From assembly GCF_012272695.1 (NCBI RefSeq), contig NZ_CP050902.1, positions 3,286,001-3,350,000 on the forward strand: a stretch of DNA of 64,000 bases, in the 5' to 3' direction. This document shows, one piece after another, positions 1-8,928 of the stretch; positions within the stretch are counted from its first letter, which is position 1; each line of letters begins with the position of its first letter. The DNA comes from Nocardioides sp. JQ2195. GTDB taxonomy: Bacteria > Actinomycetota > Actinomycetes > Propionibacteriales > Nocardioidaceae. The position numbers and the translations under genes are program-made. The notes beneath the pieces were generated by a model. The model searched no databases and had not been told where the DNA came from. It saw only the letters and a list, made by a program, of their open reading frames with translations.

Positions 1-2828
1 ACGCCCAGGGTCACCGCTGCCTTGTCCACGTCCTCGAGCAGGGTCGGCACGGTGGAGTCGTCGAAGAGGGAGCAGGGGCAGACCCCGGGAGCGTTCGGCG
101 GCCGCGCCGTCGTGAACGACCAGGTCCTGCCGGTGCTCACCTGGTTGCCCAGGGTGTCAGTGGCCGACACCGTGCTGGTGAACTTCACGAACCCGGCGAG
201 CGGCTGGGACGGCGTGAAGGTCACCGTGCGGGTGGTGGCGTCGTACGCCGTGCTGCCGGCCACCGCGACCCCGTTGGCGTCCTTGACGACGATGCCGACG
301 CTGCTGGCGACGACGGGCTTCGACAGACGGGCGCTGACCGTCGTGTCGAGGGCGACACTGGACGAGCCCGCCAGCGGCCACTGGTTGGTCGCGATCAGGG
401 GTGACTCGTCGGTGGAGGTGAACGAGACGTCCACGAAGTAGTTCGCGTTCTGGTAGCTCTGGCTGGGGAACTGGCCAGCGTTGCCGTAGACCCCCGCCGG
501 CGTGGCACCGAAGCCACCGTCCACCATCAACGGGCCCGCGTCCGTCGGCGACGACGAGAACGCCCAGGGCTGCACCGCGTAGTGACCGTTGGGGACGGTG
601 TAGGAGACCACGTAGGTCTGCCCCGCCGTCACGGGCACCGGTGTCCCGAAGGTGACGCTCTGCCAACCGGTGGCCGACTCGTTGCTGAAGGTCGCGCTGG
701 CCAGCAGCTCCGCACTGCTGCTCCACAGGGACCCGACGTGGGTGCCGGTGTTGCCGCTGCCCTTGTAGAACCTGACCCCGCTGACGAAGCCCGACGAGGT
801 CGGCGTGAAGCGCAGGCCCAGCTCGGCGGAGGACGCGTCGTCGGACGCCGGGACGGCCGGCACCGTGGCCCCGAACACGCTGCACGGGCACGCGACGTTG
901 AAGGACCGGTCGGTCGGGGCGCCGATGTTCCCGCTGTCGTCGATGGCGCGGACGCGCAGGGGTGACGTGCCGTTCCCGTGCTGGATGAACGTGTAGCTCC
1001 AGGCGGTCGTCCCGGTGGCCGGGTGCCAGGTGGAGCCGCCATCGGTCGAGGCCTCCACGCCGGCGACCCTGCCGCCGGTGTCAGCGGCCGTGCCCGTCAC
1101 GGTGATCCTGCTGCCGTTCTGCTGGGACGCCCCGGCCGCCGGCGAGGAGATGACGACCGTGGGGCCGGCGGTGTCGGTGGACTTCGTCGCAGCGGTCAGC
1201 CCGGAGGCCAACGTGAAGGGCTGGGCGCCCATGTCGGCGAGCAGGTTCACCTGGGCCTGCCGCATGCGGGCGTCGGCCGGCTCGGGCGCGAACGGGCTGT
1301 CGTGCTCCCCGTCGAGGCCCCAGGTCCACTGCACCGTGCCCGCCCCGAAGACCAGCGCACCACTGGGTGCCCGGTACATCGTGAGGTGGTGGGTGGTGGA
1401 GCCGGGCGCGACGTTGTTGCCGAAGTCGAGGAGGTACTCGGGAACGTCGCCGGTGGTCGTGGACAGCCGGATCAGCCCGGCTGGACGCTCACCGTTGTCG
1501 AGGTCCTCGTCGGACTCGTAGCCGACCGTGTGCGGGGCCAGCGTTGCCGTCGTACCGGCGGCGAGGTTGGCCACGGACGTGTTGCGCCAGAGCCGGAGCT
1601 TGCCCTGCTCGGCGGGCACCTTGAGCGCCAGGTCGGAGTAGTTGACCATGTAGGCGGTGCCGGTCAGGCCGTTCTCGGTCATCCCACCGCCCTTGCTGCG
1701 CGGCGCGTACCGCGGATCGCGCCACGTGCCGGTCCACTCGTCCGACGGGTCGATCTTCGCGTTGGACCAGGTCTCCTTGTAGGACACCAGGGTCCGGTAC
1801 GGCGTGTGGCTGGAGTCCGCGGACGACTCGTAGCGGGTCTTCCAGTAGACCTCGTTCCCACTGAGGAACTGCAGGTTCACCCCGGCGTCGCGCGCTGCCT
1901 CGACGTTCGCGCGTTGTGCCTTGCTCCAGTACTCGTCGTGGCCCACGGAGAGGAACACCTTGTGGTTCTTCAGCAGGGCACCGGCTCGGTCGGTGTCGAC
2001 ACCGGCGATGTAGCTGACGTCGTAGCCGTTCTGCTCGAGGAAGCGGACCAACGGGTACTCGTTGGAGAAGAAGAAGTCACGCCCGCCGACACCGTTGCGG
2101 GTCATCACCGGCCGGTTGTAGCTGATCTTGTAGGCCCGGCCGTTGTCCGCGCCCTGGTAGAAGTCCGAGCCGCCGTAGGTGTTGTAGGCCTGCCACGTCG
2201 GGTCGGAGGTCTGGAAGACCACGTCGGAGTGGCTGGAGTCGTCGCGGACGATGAACGTGATGTGGCTCGAGTCGTTGCGGTCCGACCGGTGCAGCTTGGC
2301 GACGTAGACCCCCGAGACCGCCGTCGACGGCACGTTCCACGAGGCCGAGACGGCCCAGTTGCCGCAGTCGTAGAGCTCCGTGGTGGCGTCGCTGATGCAC
2401 TGGGGCTGGCGCTGCGGGAGCGTCGCCGACGGGGAGACCGTGGCGACCTGGCGCGCGCCGTCGCCCCCGTAGTAGCCGATGCGGTAGATGGTGATCGAGT
2501 AGTTCGAGGCGTCGGTGTCGATCTTGAAGTCGATCCGGCTCCCGACGTTGACACTGATGTCGGTGGCGAAGCCCTGGATCGACTCGTCCCCGGCACCGTC
2601 GATGTCCCAGACGCTCGGGTCGGTGCCGGGCTTGCTGTTCTCACAGGCGATCTTGTTCCCACCGACGGCGCACGGGTCGCCGGCTGCGGCGATCGCCGAC
2701 ACCGGGACGGAGGCGAGCATCACGCCGGTCAGCAACGCGGCCACCACGGCCACCGAGGTCGTCATCGACGCCAGGCGCAGCCGCCAGCTGCGGCCCTGCC
2801 GTCCGGGTGCTCTCGTCAGCCCATTCAT
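1..2828 (-). CDS. Secreted DUF4082 / DMFA2_C-domain surface protein (3' end beyond window)
   Basis: A large exported protein of which 942 residues are visible; it continues past the left edge. It starts at an ATG with a GGGAAGAG ribosome site and has a twin-arginine-like basic start followed by a hydrophobic segment ending near residue 47 (signal peptide). Residues about 165-520 match the C-terminal domain of N,N-dimethylformamidase large subunit (DMFA2_C), with the stretch GHDEYWSK. An Ig-like domain follows (about 555-640). A DUF4082 domain then opens with CPCSVF (about 643), an SbsA-like Ig domain comes next (about 795-905), and a second DUF4082 start, CPCSLF, lies near 917. DUF4082 proteins of this layout are common near actinobacterial exopolysaccharide genes. 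Enzymatic activity is unproven; a carbohydrate-binding or cell-surface role is inferred from the neighbouring sugar genes. Confidence 0.8.
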   Translation of the reverse strand, partial: MNGLTRAPGRQGRSWRLRLASMTTSVAVVAALLTGVMLASVPVSAIAAAGDPCAVGGNKIACENSKPGTDPSVWDIDGAGDESIQGFATDISVNVGSRIDFKIDTDASNYSITIYRIGYYGGDGARQVATVSPSATLPQRQPQCISDATTELYDCGNWAVSASWNVPSTAVSGVYVAKLHRSDRNDSSHITFIVRDDSSHSDVVFQTSDPTWQAYNTYGGSDFYQGADNGRAYKISYNRPVMTRNGVGGRDFFFSNEYPLVRFLEQNGYDVSYIAGVDTDRAGALLKNHKVFLSVGHDEYWSKAQRANVEAARDAGVNLQFLSGNEVYWKTRYESSADSSHTPYRTLVSYKETWSNAKIDPSDEWTGTWRDPRYAPRSKGGGMTENGLTGTAYMVNYSDLALKVPAEQGKLRLWRNTSVANLAAGTTATLAPHTVGYESDEDLDNGERPAGLIRLSTTTGDVPEYLLDFGNNVAPGSTTHHLTMYRAPSGALVFGAGTVQWTWGLDGEHDSPFAPEPADARMRQAQVNLLADMGAQPFTLASGLTAATKSTDTAGPTVVISSPAAGASQQNGSRITVTGTAADTGGRVAGVEASTDGGSTWHPATGTTAWSYTFIQHGNGTSPLRVRAIDDSGNIGAPTDRSFNVACPCSVFGATVPAVPASDDASSAELGLRFTPTSSGFVSGVRFYKGSGNTGTHVGSLWSSSAELLASATFSNESATGWQSVTFGTPVPVTAGQTYVVSYTVPNGHYAVQPWAFSSSPTDAGPLMVDGGFGATPAGVYGNAGQFPSQSYQNANYFVDVSFTSTDESPLIATNQWPLAGSSSVALDTTVSARLSKPVVASSVGIVVKDANGVAVAGSTAYDATTRTVTFTPSQPLAGFVKFTSTVSATDTLGNQVSTGRTWSFTTARPPNAPGVCPCSLFDDSTVPTLLEDVDKAAVTLG

Positions 2829-2992
2829 GTCGGCTCTTCCCGTCAGGTGAGGTCGTCCCACGCCACTCCCCACAGAGCACCGACCTCGACACATTCGACG
2901 CTAGGTGTGAGGGCGGTCCGGGGCCTGCCCAACATTGATGAAATGCACCTGCCGCGGCCGGAGCGGATCCGGTTCGCGTGTGCGATGGATCC

Positions 2993-3601
2993 ATGGAGCC
3001 CCAGGTCACCACGCCCGTCGCCGGGTCCGCCGACGTCGACGACCGCGCCACGATCGGTGCCGGCACCCGGGTCTGGCACCTGGCCCAGGTCCGCGAGAAC
3101 GCCGTGATCGGGCAGGACTGCATCATCGGCCGTGGCGCCTACATCGGTCCGGGCGTGCGCGTCGGCGACCGGTGCAAGATCCAGAACCATGCGCTGGTCT
3201 ATGAGCCGGCCGTCCTCGAGGACGGTGCCTTCGTCGGCCCGGCGGTGGTCTTCACGAACGACTACTTCCCCCGGGCGGTGACCCCCGACGGCCGGCTGAA
3301 GAGCGCCGACGACTGGGTCCCGGCCGGGGTGACCGTGCGTGCCGGGGCCAGCCTCGGGGCCCGTGCCGTGTGCGTGGCTCCGGTGACGATCGGCCGGTGG
3401 GCGATGGTGGCGGCCGGCGCCGTGGTCACCCGTGACGTGCCCGACTTCGCCCTCGTCGCCGGCGTACCGGCTCGTCGGGTGCGGTGGGTGGGGCACGCCG
3501 GCGTACCCCTGGAGGACGTCGGCGCGGGACGGTTCCGGTGCCCTGCCACGGGCCGGGAGTACGTCGAGGCGCACGGCGTCCTGGCTCCCGCGACGGAGTG
3601 A
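2993..3601 (+). CDS. Left-handed beta-helix acyltransferase (WbpD/sugar O- or N-acetyltransferase type)
   Basis: A 202-residue hexapeptide-repeat protein. Repeats such as IGAGTRVWHL, IGQDCIIGRGAYIGPG and VRVGDRCKIQNHALVYE form the left-handed helix, then a loop with FTNDYFPR, and a second helix GASLGARAVCVAPVTIG. The C-terminal region ends GVPARRVRW, typical of WbpD-like acetyltransferases that acetylate amino-sugar nucleotides for surface polysaccharides. An in-frame ATG at 2978 would add five residues; neither start has a good ribosome site. The gene is divergent from the surface protein at its left and is followed after 2 bases by the LCP gene, so both may be cotranscribed in envelope glycopolymer assembly. 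The exact sugar substrate cannot be told. Confidence 0.8.
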   Translation: MEPQVTTPVAGSADVDDRATIGAGTRVWHLAQVRENAVIGQDCIIGRGAYIGPGVRVGDRCKIQNHALVYEPAVLEDGAFVGPAVVFTNDYFPRAVTPDGRLKSADDWVPAGVTVRAGASLGARAVCVAPVTIGRWAMVAAGAVVTRDVPDFALVAGVPARRVRWVGHAGVPLEDVGAGRFRCPATGREYVEAHGVLAPATE

Positions 3602-3603
3602 GC

Positions 3604-4686
3604 ATGTCGATCGCCCTGATGGACTCCACCACGGAGCAACCCGCTCCGAGGCGTCGCAACGACGTGAAGGCACTCGGCGGGATGCTGGTCTGCCTGGTCG
3701 TGCTCTTCGGCATCAGCACGGCCGCGATCGGGACCGTCCTGGGGCTCGGCGGCAAGCTGGCCCTGCCGGTCCAGCGGATCGACGGCGTGTTCGCCGGTCT
3801 GGAGGACCGGCCGTCGCGACCCGCGACCGGAGATGCCGCGGAGGCCGTGAACATCCTGCTGATGGGGGTCGACCGCCGCTCCGACGTCGCCACCACGGGC
3901 GACGACGCGCAGGCGCCCGAGTGGATCGCCGGCGCCCAGCGCACCGACACGCTGATGCTCCTCCACATCGACGGCGACCGTCGGGGCGCGTCGATCATCT
4001 CGCTGCCCCGCGACTCATGGGTGCAGGTCCCCGGCCACGGGCACGCCAAGATCAACGCCGCCTTCTCCCTGGCCGGACCGTCCCTGGCGGTGGAGACCAT
4101 CGAGAACCTGACCAACGTGCGCATCGACCACCTCGCCGTCATCGACTGGGAGGGGTTCCGCCAGATGACCGACGAGGTGGGCGGGGTGGTCGTCGAGGTC
4201 CCCGAGACCGTGCACGACTCCGCGCGCGACATCACCTGGACCGCCGGGACCCACGTGCTCAACGGCCAGCAGGCGCTCGACTACGTCGGGCAGCGCTATG
4301 GACTGCCCGGCGGGGACCTCGACCGGGTCCGGCGCCAGCAGGCGTTCCTCCGCGCGGTCCTCCAGGCCAACCTGCACACGGCCATGCGCTCGGACCCCTT
4401 CATGCTCCACCACTTCCTCAGGACACTCGCCCGACACGCCTCCATCGACGCCGAGTGGTCCACGATCGACATGGGCAGGCTCGCCGTGTCGTTGCGCAAC
4501 CTGCGGTCCGCCGACATCCACTACTTCACGGCGCCGGTCAGCGGCCTGGGCCGTGAGGGCGCCCAGAGCGTGGTCCACCTCGACCACGAGGCGGGCGCGG
4601 AGCTGTGGCAGGCCGTGCGCAACGACCGGGTCGACGACTGGGCGGCCGCGCACCCCGACGCCGAGGCGGCCGACGTCGTGGACTAG
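3604..4686 (+). CDS. LytR-CpsA-Psr (LCP) family cell-wall glycopolymer ligase
   Basis: 360 residues: a short cytoplasmic start, one membrane segment (about 25-47), then an extracytoplasmic LCP domain. Family landmarks are NILLMGVDRR, RTDTLMLLHID and SIISLPRDSWV followed by KINAAF, which hold the polyprenyl-phosphate and acidic residues of LCP phosphotransferases. These enzymes transfer undecaprenyl-linked glycopolymers to peptidoglycan or arabinogalactan. The start ATG has a GGAG site 5 bases upstream, inside the end of the acetyltransferase gene; a GTG at 3598 overlapping that stop is less likely. The 3' end overlaps the convergent glycosyltransferase by 4 bases. A role in attaching the polysaccharide made by neighbouring genes is inferred. 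Confidence 0.88.
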   Translation: MSIALMDSTTEQPAPRRRNDVKALGGMLVCLVVLFGISTAAIGTVLGLGGKLALPVQRIDGVFAGLEDRPSRPATGDAAEAVNILLMGVDRRSDVATTGDDAQAPEWIAGAQRTDTLMLLHIDGDRRGASIISLPRDSWVQVPGHGHAKINAAFSLAGPSLAVETIENLTNVRIDHLAVIDWEGFRQMTDEVGGVVVEVPETVHDSARDITWTAGTHVLNGQQALDYVGQRYGLPGGDLDRVRRQQAFLRAVLQANLHTAMRSDPFMLHHFLRTLARHASIDAEWSTIDMGRLAVSLRNLRSADIHYFTAPVSGLGREGAQSVVHLDHEAGAELWQAVRNDRVDDWAAAHPDAEAADVVD

Positions 4687-5549
4687 GGCTTGGCGGCCCT
4701 GGGCCGTGCGCCTCCGCGCGAGCTCTCGTCCCTCTGCCAGGTGGTGAAGTCCCCGCTGCGCACGGCCGCACGTGCCCGCCACCGCGCCACCAGGGTCACG
4801 GCCACGAAGAAGGGCATCCGCATCGCCAACGACGGCTGCCTCCTGATCATCCGCAGCAGCGTCCGCGGTGTGGTGACCGCGTCCCGGCGACGTACGCCGT
4901 CCGCGTCTGCCTGCGCGTTCCCGGTCACCACCCGCACCCGGCGCCGCAGCAGCGCGCGCATCGTGCGGGCCGGATGGACGACCACGGTGGCCGCCTCGAC
5001 GACGCGTCGTTCGGACGGGTGGAAGACCTCGGAGATCACCAGGTCGTCGCTCATCATCGGTGGCAACGCGGAGACCCGCCGCTGACCCTCGTCGCTCAGC
5101 GCGACGACGCCACGGCCGAACAGTCCGGCGCGCACCTGCGGGAGCTGCTCCCACACGTCGTAGTACCAGCGCACCGGTCGCGTGCAGCCGTCGCGCGGCT
5201 GGATCCGCTGCGGGGCAGCCGCCAGCACGCCGTCGTCCAGCGCTGCGACCAGCAGCCGCAACGCTGCGCCGGTGAGCTCGACATCGGCGTCCACGTGCAC
5301 GCGCGGGAAGACACGCGTGGCGGCGTTGCCGACCCGGACCGCCGCGGTCTTGGACGGTTCAGGGACCTCGATGACCCGGGCCAGCGGATCCGCGCGTCGA
5401 GCCGCCTCGGCGGTGTCGTCGGTGCATCCGTTGCAGACCACCACGACGTCGAGCTCCGCTGCTCCACCCACACCGCTGCGCAGCGCCACCAAGGTGCGCT
5501 CGATGGTCGCGGACTCGTTGTTTGCGGGGATGACGACACTGGCCAACAC
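4683..5549 (-). CDS. Family 2 glycosyltransferase
   Basis: 288 residues with a GT-A fold of family 2: VVIPANNESATIERTL at the N-terminus, VVVCNGCTDDT for nucleotide binding, and a DAD metal-binding motif in HVDADVELTG. The later region holds LPPMMSDDLVISEVF, where the acidic pair is a candidate catalytic site. The C-terminal part is basic with a hydrophobic patch FFVAVTLVA and may touch the membrane. It starts at a GTG. It is convergent with the LCP gene and likely adds a sugar in the same envelope polysaccharide pathway; donor and acceptor are unknown. Confidence 0.85.
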   Translation of the reverse strand: MLASVVIPANNESATIERTLVALRSGVGGAAELDVVVVCNGCTDDTAEAARRADPLARVIEVPEPSKTAAVRVGNAATRVFPRVHVDADVELTGAALRLLVAALDDGVLAAAPQRIQPRDGCTRPVRWYYDVWEQLPQVRAGLFGRGVVALSDEGQRRVSALPPMMSDDLVISEVFHPSERRVVEAATVVVHPARTMRALLRRRVRVVTGNAQADADGVRRRDAVTTPRTLLRMIRRQPSLAMRMPFFVAVTLVARWRARAAVRSGDFTTWQRDESSRGGARPRAAKP

Positions 5550-5621
5550 GGGCCCATCGTCACGCGCTCGCGACCACCGTGCCGACGGATCGGCCCGGCT
5601 ATCCCCAGATTCGGTGACCGG

Positions 5622-6281
5622 TCAGGAGTTGAAGCGCGACTGCGTCTTGGCCAGGCCCTCCGAGACCAGCATCTCGATCGCGTCAGCCGCATCGCTGATC
5701 TGGAAGGGCAGCTCCTTCTTCTCGGTGCGTGAGTAGTCGGAGAGCACGAACTCGGCGACCGGCTGCCGACCCGGCGGACGGCCGATGCCGGCCCGGACCC
5801 GGAAGAAGTCGCCGGTGCCCAACGACGACCGCATCGAGCGCAGCCCGTTGTGCCCGTTGTCACCGCCACCGAGCTTGATCCGCAGCGTGCCGAAGCCGAT
5901 GTCGAGCTCGTCGTGGATCGCGATGATCCGCTCCGGCGGCACCTTGTAGAACTTCGCGATCGTTGAGACCGGTCCCCCGGACTCGTTCATGTAGCCCTTC
6001 CCACGCATGAGCACGACACGAGGCCCCGGCGTACCCGGTGGCGTGAGCCGGCCTTCGACGACCGCCGACCGGCCACTCTTGTGGGCCCGCCAGGGCGAGC
6101 CCATCCGGTCGGCCAGCTCGTCGGCGACCATGTAGCCGATGTTGTGTCGGTGCCCGGAATAGGAAGGACCGGGATTCCCCAGCCCGACCACGAGCCACAG
6201 GTCCTGTGGTTCGGTCATGGCAGAAGTATCCCGGTCCTTCCCGGTGAAGCGTGAGAGGGCTCGGCGCAGCGCCTCGCCCAT
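5622..6281 (-). CDS. pth: Peptidyl-tRNA hydrolase
   Basis: Cleaves peptidyl-tRNA released from stalled ribosomes. Family residues are all present: Asn in GLGNPG, the catalytic His in HRHNIGY, Asn in GYMNESGGP, Asp in HDELDI and Asn in GHNGLRSM. The stop of rplY lies a few bases upstream, and a GAGGAG site formed over the rplY stop sits 8 bases before the ATG at 6281, indicating translational coupling. An internal ATG at 6218 (MTEPQDLW) gives the usual family length of about 198 residues and is an alternative start; a GTG at 6290 is also in frame. The rplY-pth pair is standard in Actinobacteria. Confidence 0.95.
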   Translation of the reverse strand: MGEALRRALSRFTGKDRDTSAMTEPQDLWLVVGLGNPGPSYSGHRHNIGYMVADELADRMGSPWRAHKSGRSAVVEGRLTPPGTPGPRVVLMRGKGYMNESGGPVSTIAKFYKVPPERIIAIHDELDIGFGTLRIKLGGGDNGHNGLRSMRSSLGTGDFFRVRAGIGRPPGRQPVAEFVLSDYSRTEKKELPFQISDAADAIEMLVSEGLAKTQSRFNS

Positions 6282-6286
6282 GCGGA

Positions 6287-6946
6287 TCACTCCTCGGTCT
6301 TGTCCTCGGCGGTCTCCTCGCCGACCTCGGGCACCTCGGCCTCGTCCTTCTCGATGCCGGCCTCGGCCTCGGCCTCTTCGAGCTCGGCCTCGATCTCCTC
6401 GGTGGTGGGAGCGTCGGTGATGTTGACGATGAGCAGCTCCTCGTCGGAGAGCAGCGTGGTGCCCTCGGGCAGCTGGACCTGGTTGGCCAGGATCTGGGTG
6501 CCGGACTCGAGGCCCTCGACGGAGATCTCGAAGTACTCGGGGATGTGGGTGGCCTCGGCCTCGACCTGGATGGTGGCGTTCTCGGTGACGACCAGCGTCT
6601 CCTTGGCGGCCTCGCCGACCAGGTGGATGACGACGTCGACGGTGACCTTCTCGCCCTTGCGGACGGCCACGAAGTCGATGTGCTCGATCAGGCGACGGAT
6701 CGGGTCGACCTGGACCTGCTTGGTCAGGGCGAGCTGGGTCTGGCCGTCGATGTTGAGCTCGAGCAGCGCGTTGGCGCCACCGTGGCGCAGCGCCATCGTG
6801 GTCGCGTGGGTCGGCAGCTTGACGTGGATCGGGTCGTTGCCGTGGCCGTAGATGACGGCAGGGATCTGGTTGTCGCGACGAATGCGACGGGCCGCACCCT
6901 TGCCGAACTCGGTGCGGGTCTCTGCGGCGATCTTCTCGGTGGCCAT
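6287..6946 (-). CDS. rplY: 50S ribosomal protein L25 (general stress protein CTC type)
   Basis: 219 residues, the long CTC form: an N-terminal 5S-rRNA-binding L25 domain (residues about 5-95, with TRTEFGKGAARRIRR and AVIYGHGND), a TL5-type beta domain (about 100-185), and an acidic tail rich in Glu and Ala. The ATG at 6946 has an AGGAGA site 5 bases before it. It is transcribed leftward ahead of pth with a few bases of overlap between the reading frames. It stabilises the central protuberance of the large subunit by binding 5S rRNA. The DNA upstream (6947-7869) is unusual and separates it from prs, which is normally close by. Confidence 0.95.
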   Translation of the reverse strand: MATEKIAAETRTEFGKGAARRIRRDNQIPAVIYGHGNDPIHVKLPTHATTMALRHGGANALLELNIDGQTQLALTKQVQVDPIRRLIEHIDFVAVRKGEKVTVDVVIHLVGEAAKETLVVTENATIQVEAEATHIPEYFEISVEGLESGTQILANQVQLPEGTTLLSDEELLIVNITDAPTTEEIEAELEEAEAEAGIEKDEAEVPEVGEETAEDKTEE

Positions 6947-7240
6947 GTCTTCTCCTGATGCGTTCTTCGTGGGTCTCGGGGCTGCAGCGCGCCGGAACGA
7001 AGAACGCCGCGACTTCCGGATCGGAAGCGCGGCGCAGTGCATCTCAGCCGGCCTCGTCGATCACGGAGTCACTGCGCGTGCAGCGCTCCCTCGCCTGGGC
7101 AACCAGAGGAGTCTAACGTCAACTCCGCCCCGCAGCGAATCCCCGCCTCGCCCGCCGCCCGCCGCCCGCCGTAGCACGCTGCCGCCGCCCCGCCGCTACG
7201 CCGCCAGCCGCCGGCCTCCGGGCCGCACGCCGCCAAGCCG

Positions 7241-7359
7241 CCGTGCTGCACGGCGCCGGTCATTTGAGCAGGAAGTTCAGGCTCGATGGCTGGGATCCGA
7301 GCGGTGGCCGCTCTTGGAGGCGGCGAACTTCCTGTCGAAATGACCGGCAAGAGCGCCGC
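7241..7359. repeat. 119-bp palindromic element, copy 1
   Basis: Arms at 7255-7278 and 7325-7348 are complementary over 24 bases except for three central mismatches (left CATTTGAGCAGG against right CCTGTCGAAATG). The interior carries GGATCC and a second short stem GAGCGG/CCGCTC. It matches copy 2 at 7732-7850 in the same orientation with five differences in 119 bases. It could act as a terminator, a REP-like element or a small non-autonomous mobile element. Confidence 0.8.
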
Positions 7360-7478
7360 CAGCCGCCTCGCCGCACCGTCGCCCGCCGAACTGCCGCCTC
7401 GCCGTACGCCGCCAGGCCCCCTGCCGCGCCCCGTCGTACGCCGTGCTGCACGGCGCCACGCCGCCAGGCCGCGGCTGC

Positions 7479-7708
7479 CAGCCGTCGCCTCGCCGCCAGC
7501 CGCCAGGCCACCTCCTGCCCCGCCGTACGCCGCCAGGCCACCTGCTGCCCCGACTCTCGCCGTGCCGCACGCCGCCAAGCCGCCGCCTCGCCGTACGCCG
7601 CCAGCCGTCGCCTCGCCGCCAACCGCTAGGCCACCTCCTGCCCCGCCGTACGCCGCCAGGCCACCTGCTGCCCCGACTCACGCCGTGCCGCACGCCGCCA
7701 AGCCGCCA
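7479..7708. repeat. 123-bp tandem repeat, almost two copies
   Basis: The unit beginning CAGCCGTCGCCTCGCC at 7479 recurs at 7602. The second copy is slightly shorter and has a handful of substitutions. 123 is a multiple of three, so translated frames show a 41-residue repeat, but composition is low-complexity and no start or ribosome site supports a gene. Confidence 0.75.
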
Positions 7709-7731
7709 AGCCGCCGCCAAGCCGCCGTACG

Positions 7732-7850
7732 CCGTGCCGCACGGCGCCGGTCATTTGAGCAGGAAGTTCAGGCTCGACGCCTGGGATCCGAGCGGTGGCC
7801 GCTCTTGGAGTCGGCGAACTTCCTGTCGAAATGACCGGCAAGAACGCCGC
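7732..7850. repeat. 119-bp palindromic element, copy 2
   Basis: Direct copy of the element at 7241-7359, offset 491 bases. The arms lie at 7746-7769 and 7816-7839. It ends about 20 bases from the stop codon of prs, so in the leftward direction it would fold at the very end of the prs transcript. Confidence 0.8.
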
Positions 7851-7869
7851 ATGCGGGTGCGCGGAAGGG

Positions 7870-8850
7870 CTACGCGTGACCGTCGAACATGGAGGTGACC
7901 GAGCCGTCCTCGAAGACGGCGCGGATCGCGCTGCCCAGGAGCGGCGCGATCGACAGCACGGTCAGCTTGTCGAACTTCTGCTCGTCGGTGAGCGGCAACG
8001 TGTCGGTGACGATCACCTCGGTGGCCGACGAGTTCTTCAGCCGGTCGACGGCCGGGCCCGAGAGGATCGGGTGGGTCGCGGCGATGATCACGCCCGCGGC
8101 ACCCTCCTCCATGAGCGCCTCGGCTGCCTTCACGATGGTGCCGCCGGTGTCGATGATGTCGTCGGTGAGCACGCAGTAGCGGCCCTTGACCTCACCGATC
8201 ACGCGGTTGGCGACGGTCTCGTTCGGGCGGTCGGTGCGGCGGGTCTTGTGGATGAACGCCAGCGGAACGCCACCGAGGCGGGCCGACCAACGCTCGGCGA
8301 CCTTGATCCGGCCGGCGTCGGGCGAGACCACCGCGAGGGGCTGGTCGCCGTACTTCTCCTTGACGTAGTCGGCCAGGATCGGCAGCGCCATGAGGTGGTC
8401 CACCGGGCCGTCGAAGAAGCCCTGGAGCTGGTCGGCGTGCAGGTCGACGGTGATCAGGCGGTCGGCACCGGCGGTCTTGAAGAGGTCGGCGATCAGGCGC
8501 GCCGAGATCGGCTCGCGACCGCGGTGCTTCTTGTCCTGGCGGCTGTAGCCGTAGAACGGCATCACCACGGTGATCCGCTTGGCCGAGGCACGCTTCAGCG
8601 CGTCGACCATGATCAGGTGCTCCATGATCCACTCGTTGATCGGAGCCGTGTGGCTCTGGATCACGAAGGCGTCGCAACCACGCACGGACTCCTCGTAGCG
8701 GACGTAGATCTCGGAGTTGGCGAACTCGTACGCCGACGTCGGGACCAGACCGGTGCCGAGGTTCTCGGCGACCTCCTTGGCGAGCTCCGGGTGAGCCCTT
8801 CCGCTGAAGACCATCAAGTTCTTCTCGGTGGTCCGCTTCATTCCGCTCAC
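7870..8850 (-). CDS. prs: Ribose-phosphate pyrophosphokinase (PRPP synthetase)
   Basis: 326 residues, class I PRPP synthetase making PRPP from ribose 5-phosphate and ATP for nucleotide, histidine, tryptophan and NAD synthesis. Seen motifs: GRAHPELAKEVAENLG at the start, FANSEIYVRYEESVRG, the flexible loop YSRQDKKHRGREPIS, the metal/ATP segment VDLHADQLQGFF, and the PRPP-binding loop VLTDDIIDTGGT. The GTG at 8850 has GAGGAG 8 bases upstream; an ATG three codons later is possible. It lies 78 bases after glmU and in the same direction, the arrangement known from mycobacteria (glmU-prsA). Confidence 0.96.
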   Translation of the reverse strand: MSGMKRTTEKNLMVFSGRAHPELAKEVAENLGTGLVPTSAYEFANSEIYVRYEESVRGCDAFVIQSHTAPINEWIMEHLIMVDALKRASAKRITVVMPFYGYSRQDKKHRGREPISARLIADLFKTAGADRLITVDLHADQLQGFFDGPVDHLMALPILADYVKEKYGDQPLAVVSPDAGRIKVAERWSARLGGVPLAFIHKTRRTDRPNETVANRVIGEVKGRYCVLTDDIIDTGGTIVKAAEALMEEGAAGVIIAATHPILSGPAVDRLKNSSATEVIVTDTLPLTDEQKFDKLTVLSIAPLLGSAIRAVFEDGSVTSMFDGHA

Positions 8851-8928
8851 GCCCGGTGCTCCTCAAGCTCGACTGGTGGTGCGCCGTTCCTGATTCTGCC
8901 CCCAGAATTCACCTGCCGCCAATCAGGG

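Larger units (their letters stand above)
6947..7869. other. Gene-free spacer between rplY and prs, filled with repeats
   Basis: No convincing gene lies here. From about 7130 to 7850 the plus strand is an extremely C-rich run of GCC/CGCC words broken by two near-identical 119-bp palindromic elements (7241-7359 and 7732-7850) that enclose a 123-bp tandem repeat. Open frames exist on both strands but consist only of Arg/Gly/Trp or Pro/Ala repeats caused by the base composition. The first 100 bases (6947-7050) probably hold the rplY promoter region. Confidence 0.7.

Noticed and set aside
7277..7834. Long open frames on both strands in the rplY-prs spacer
   Set aside because: They encode only Arg/Gly/Trp or Pro/Ala repeats, have no ribosome site, and follow from base composition and the 123-bp repeat.
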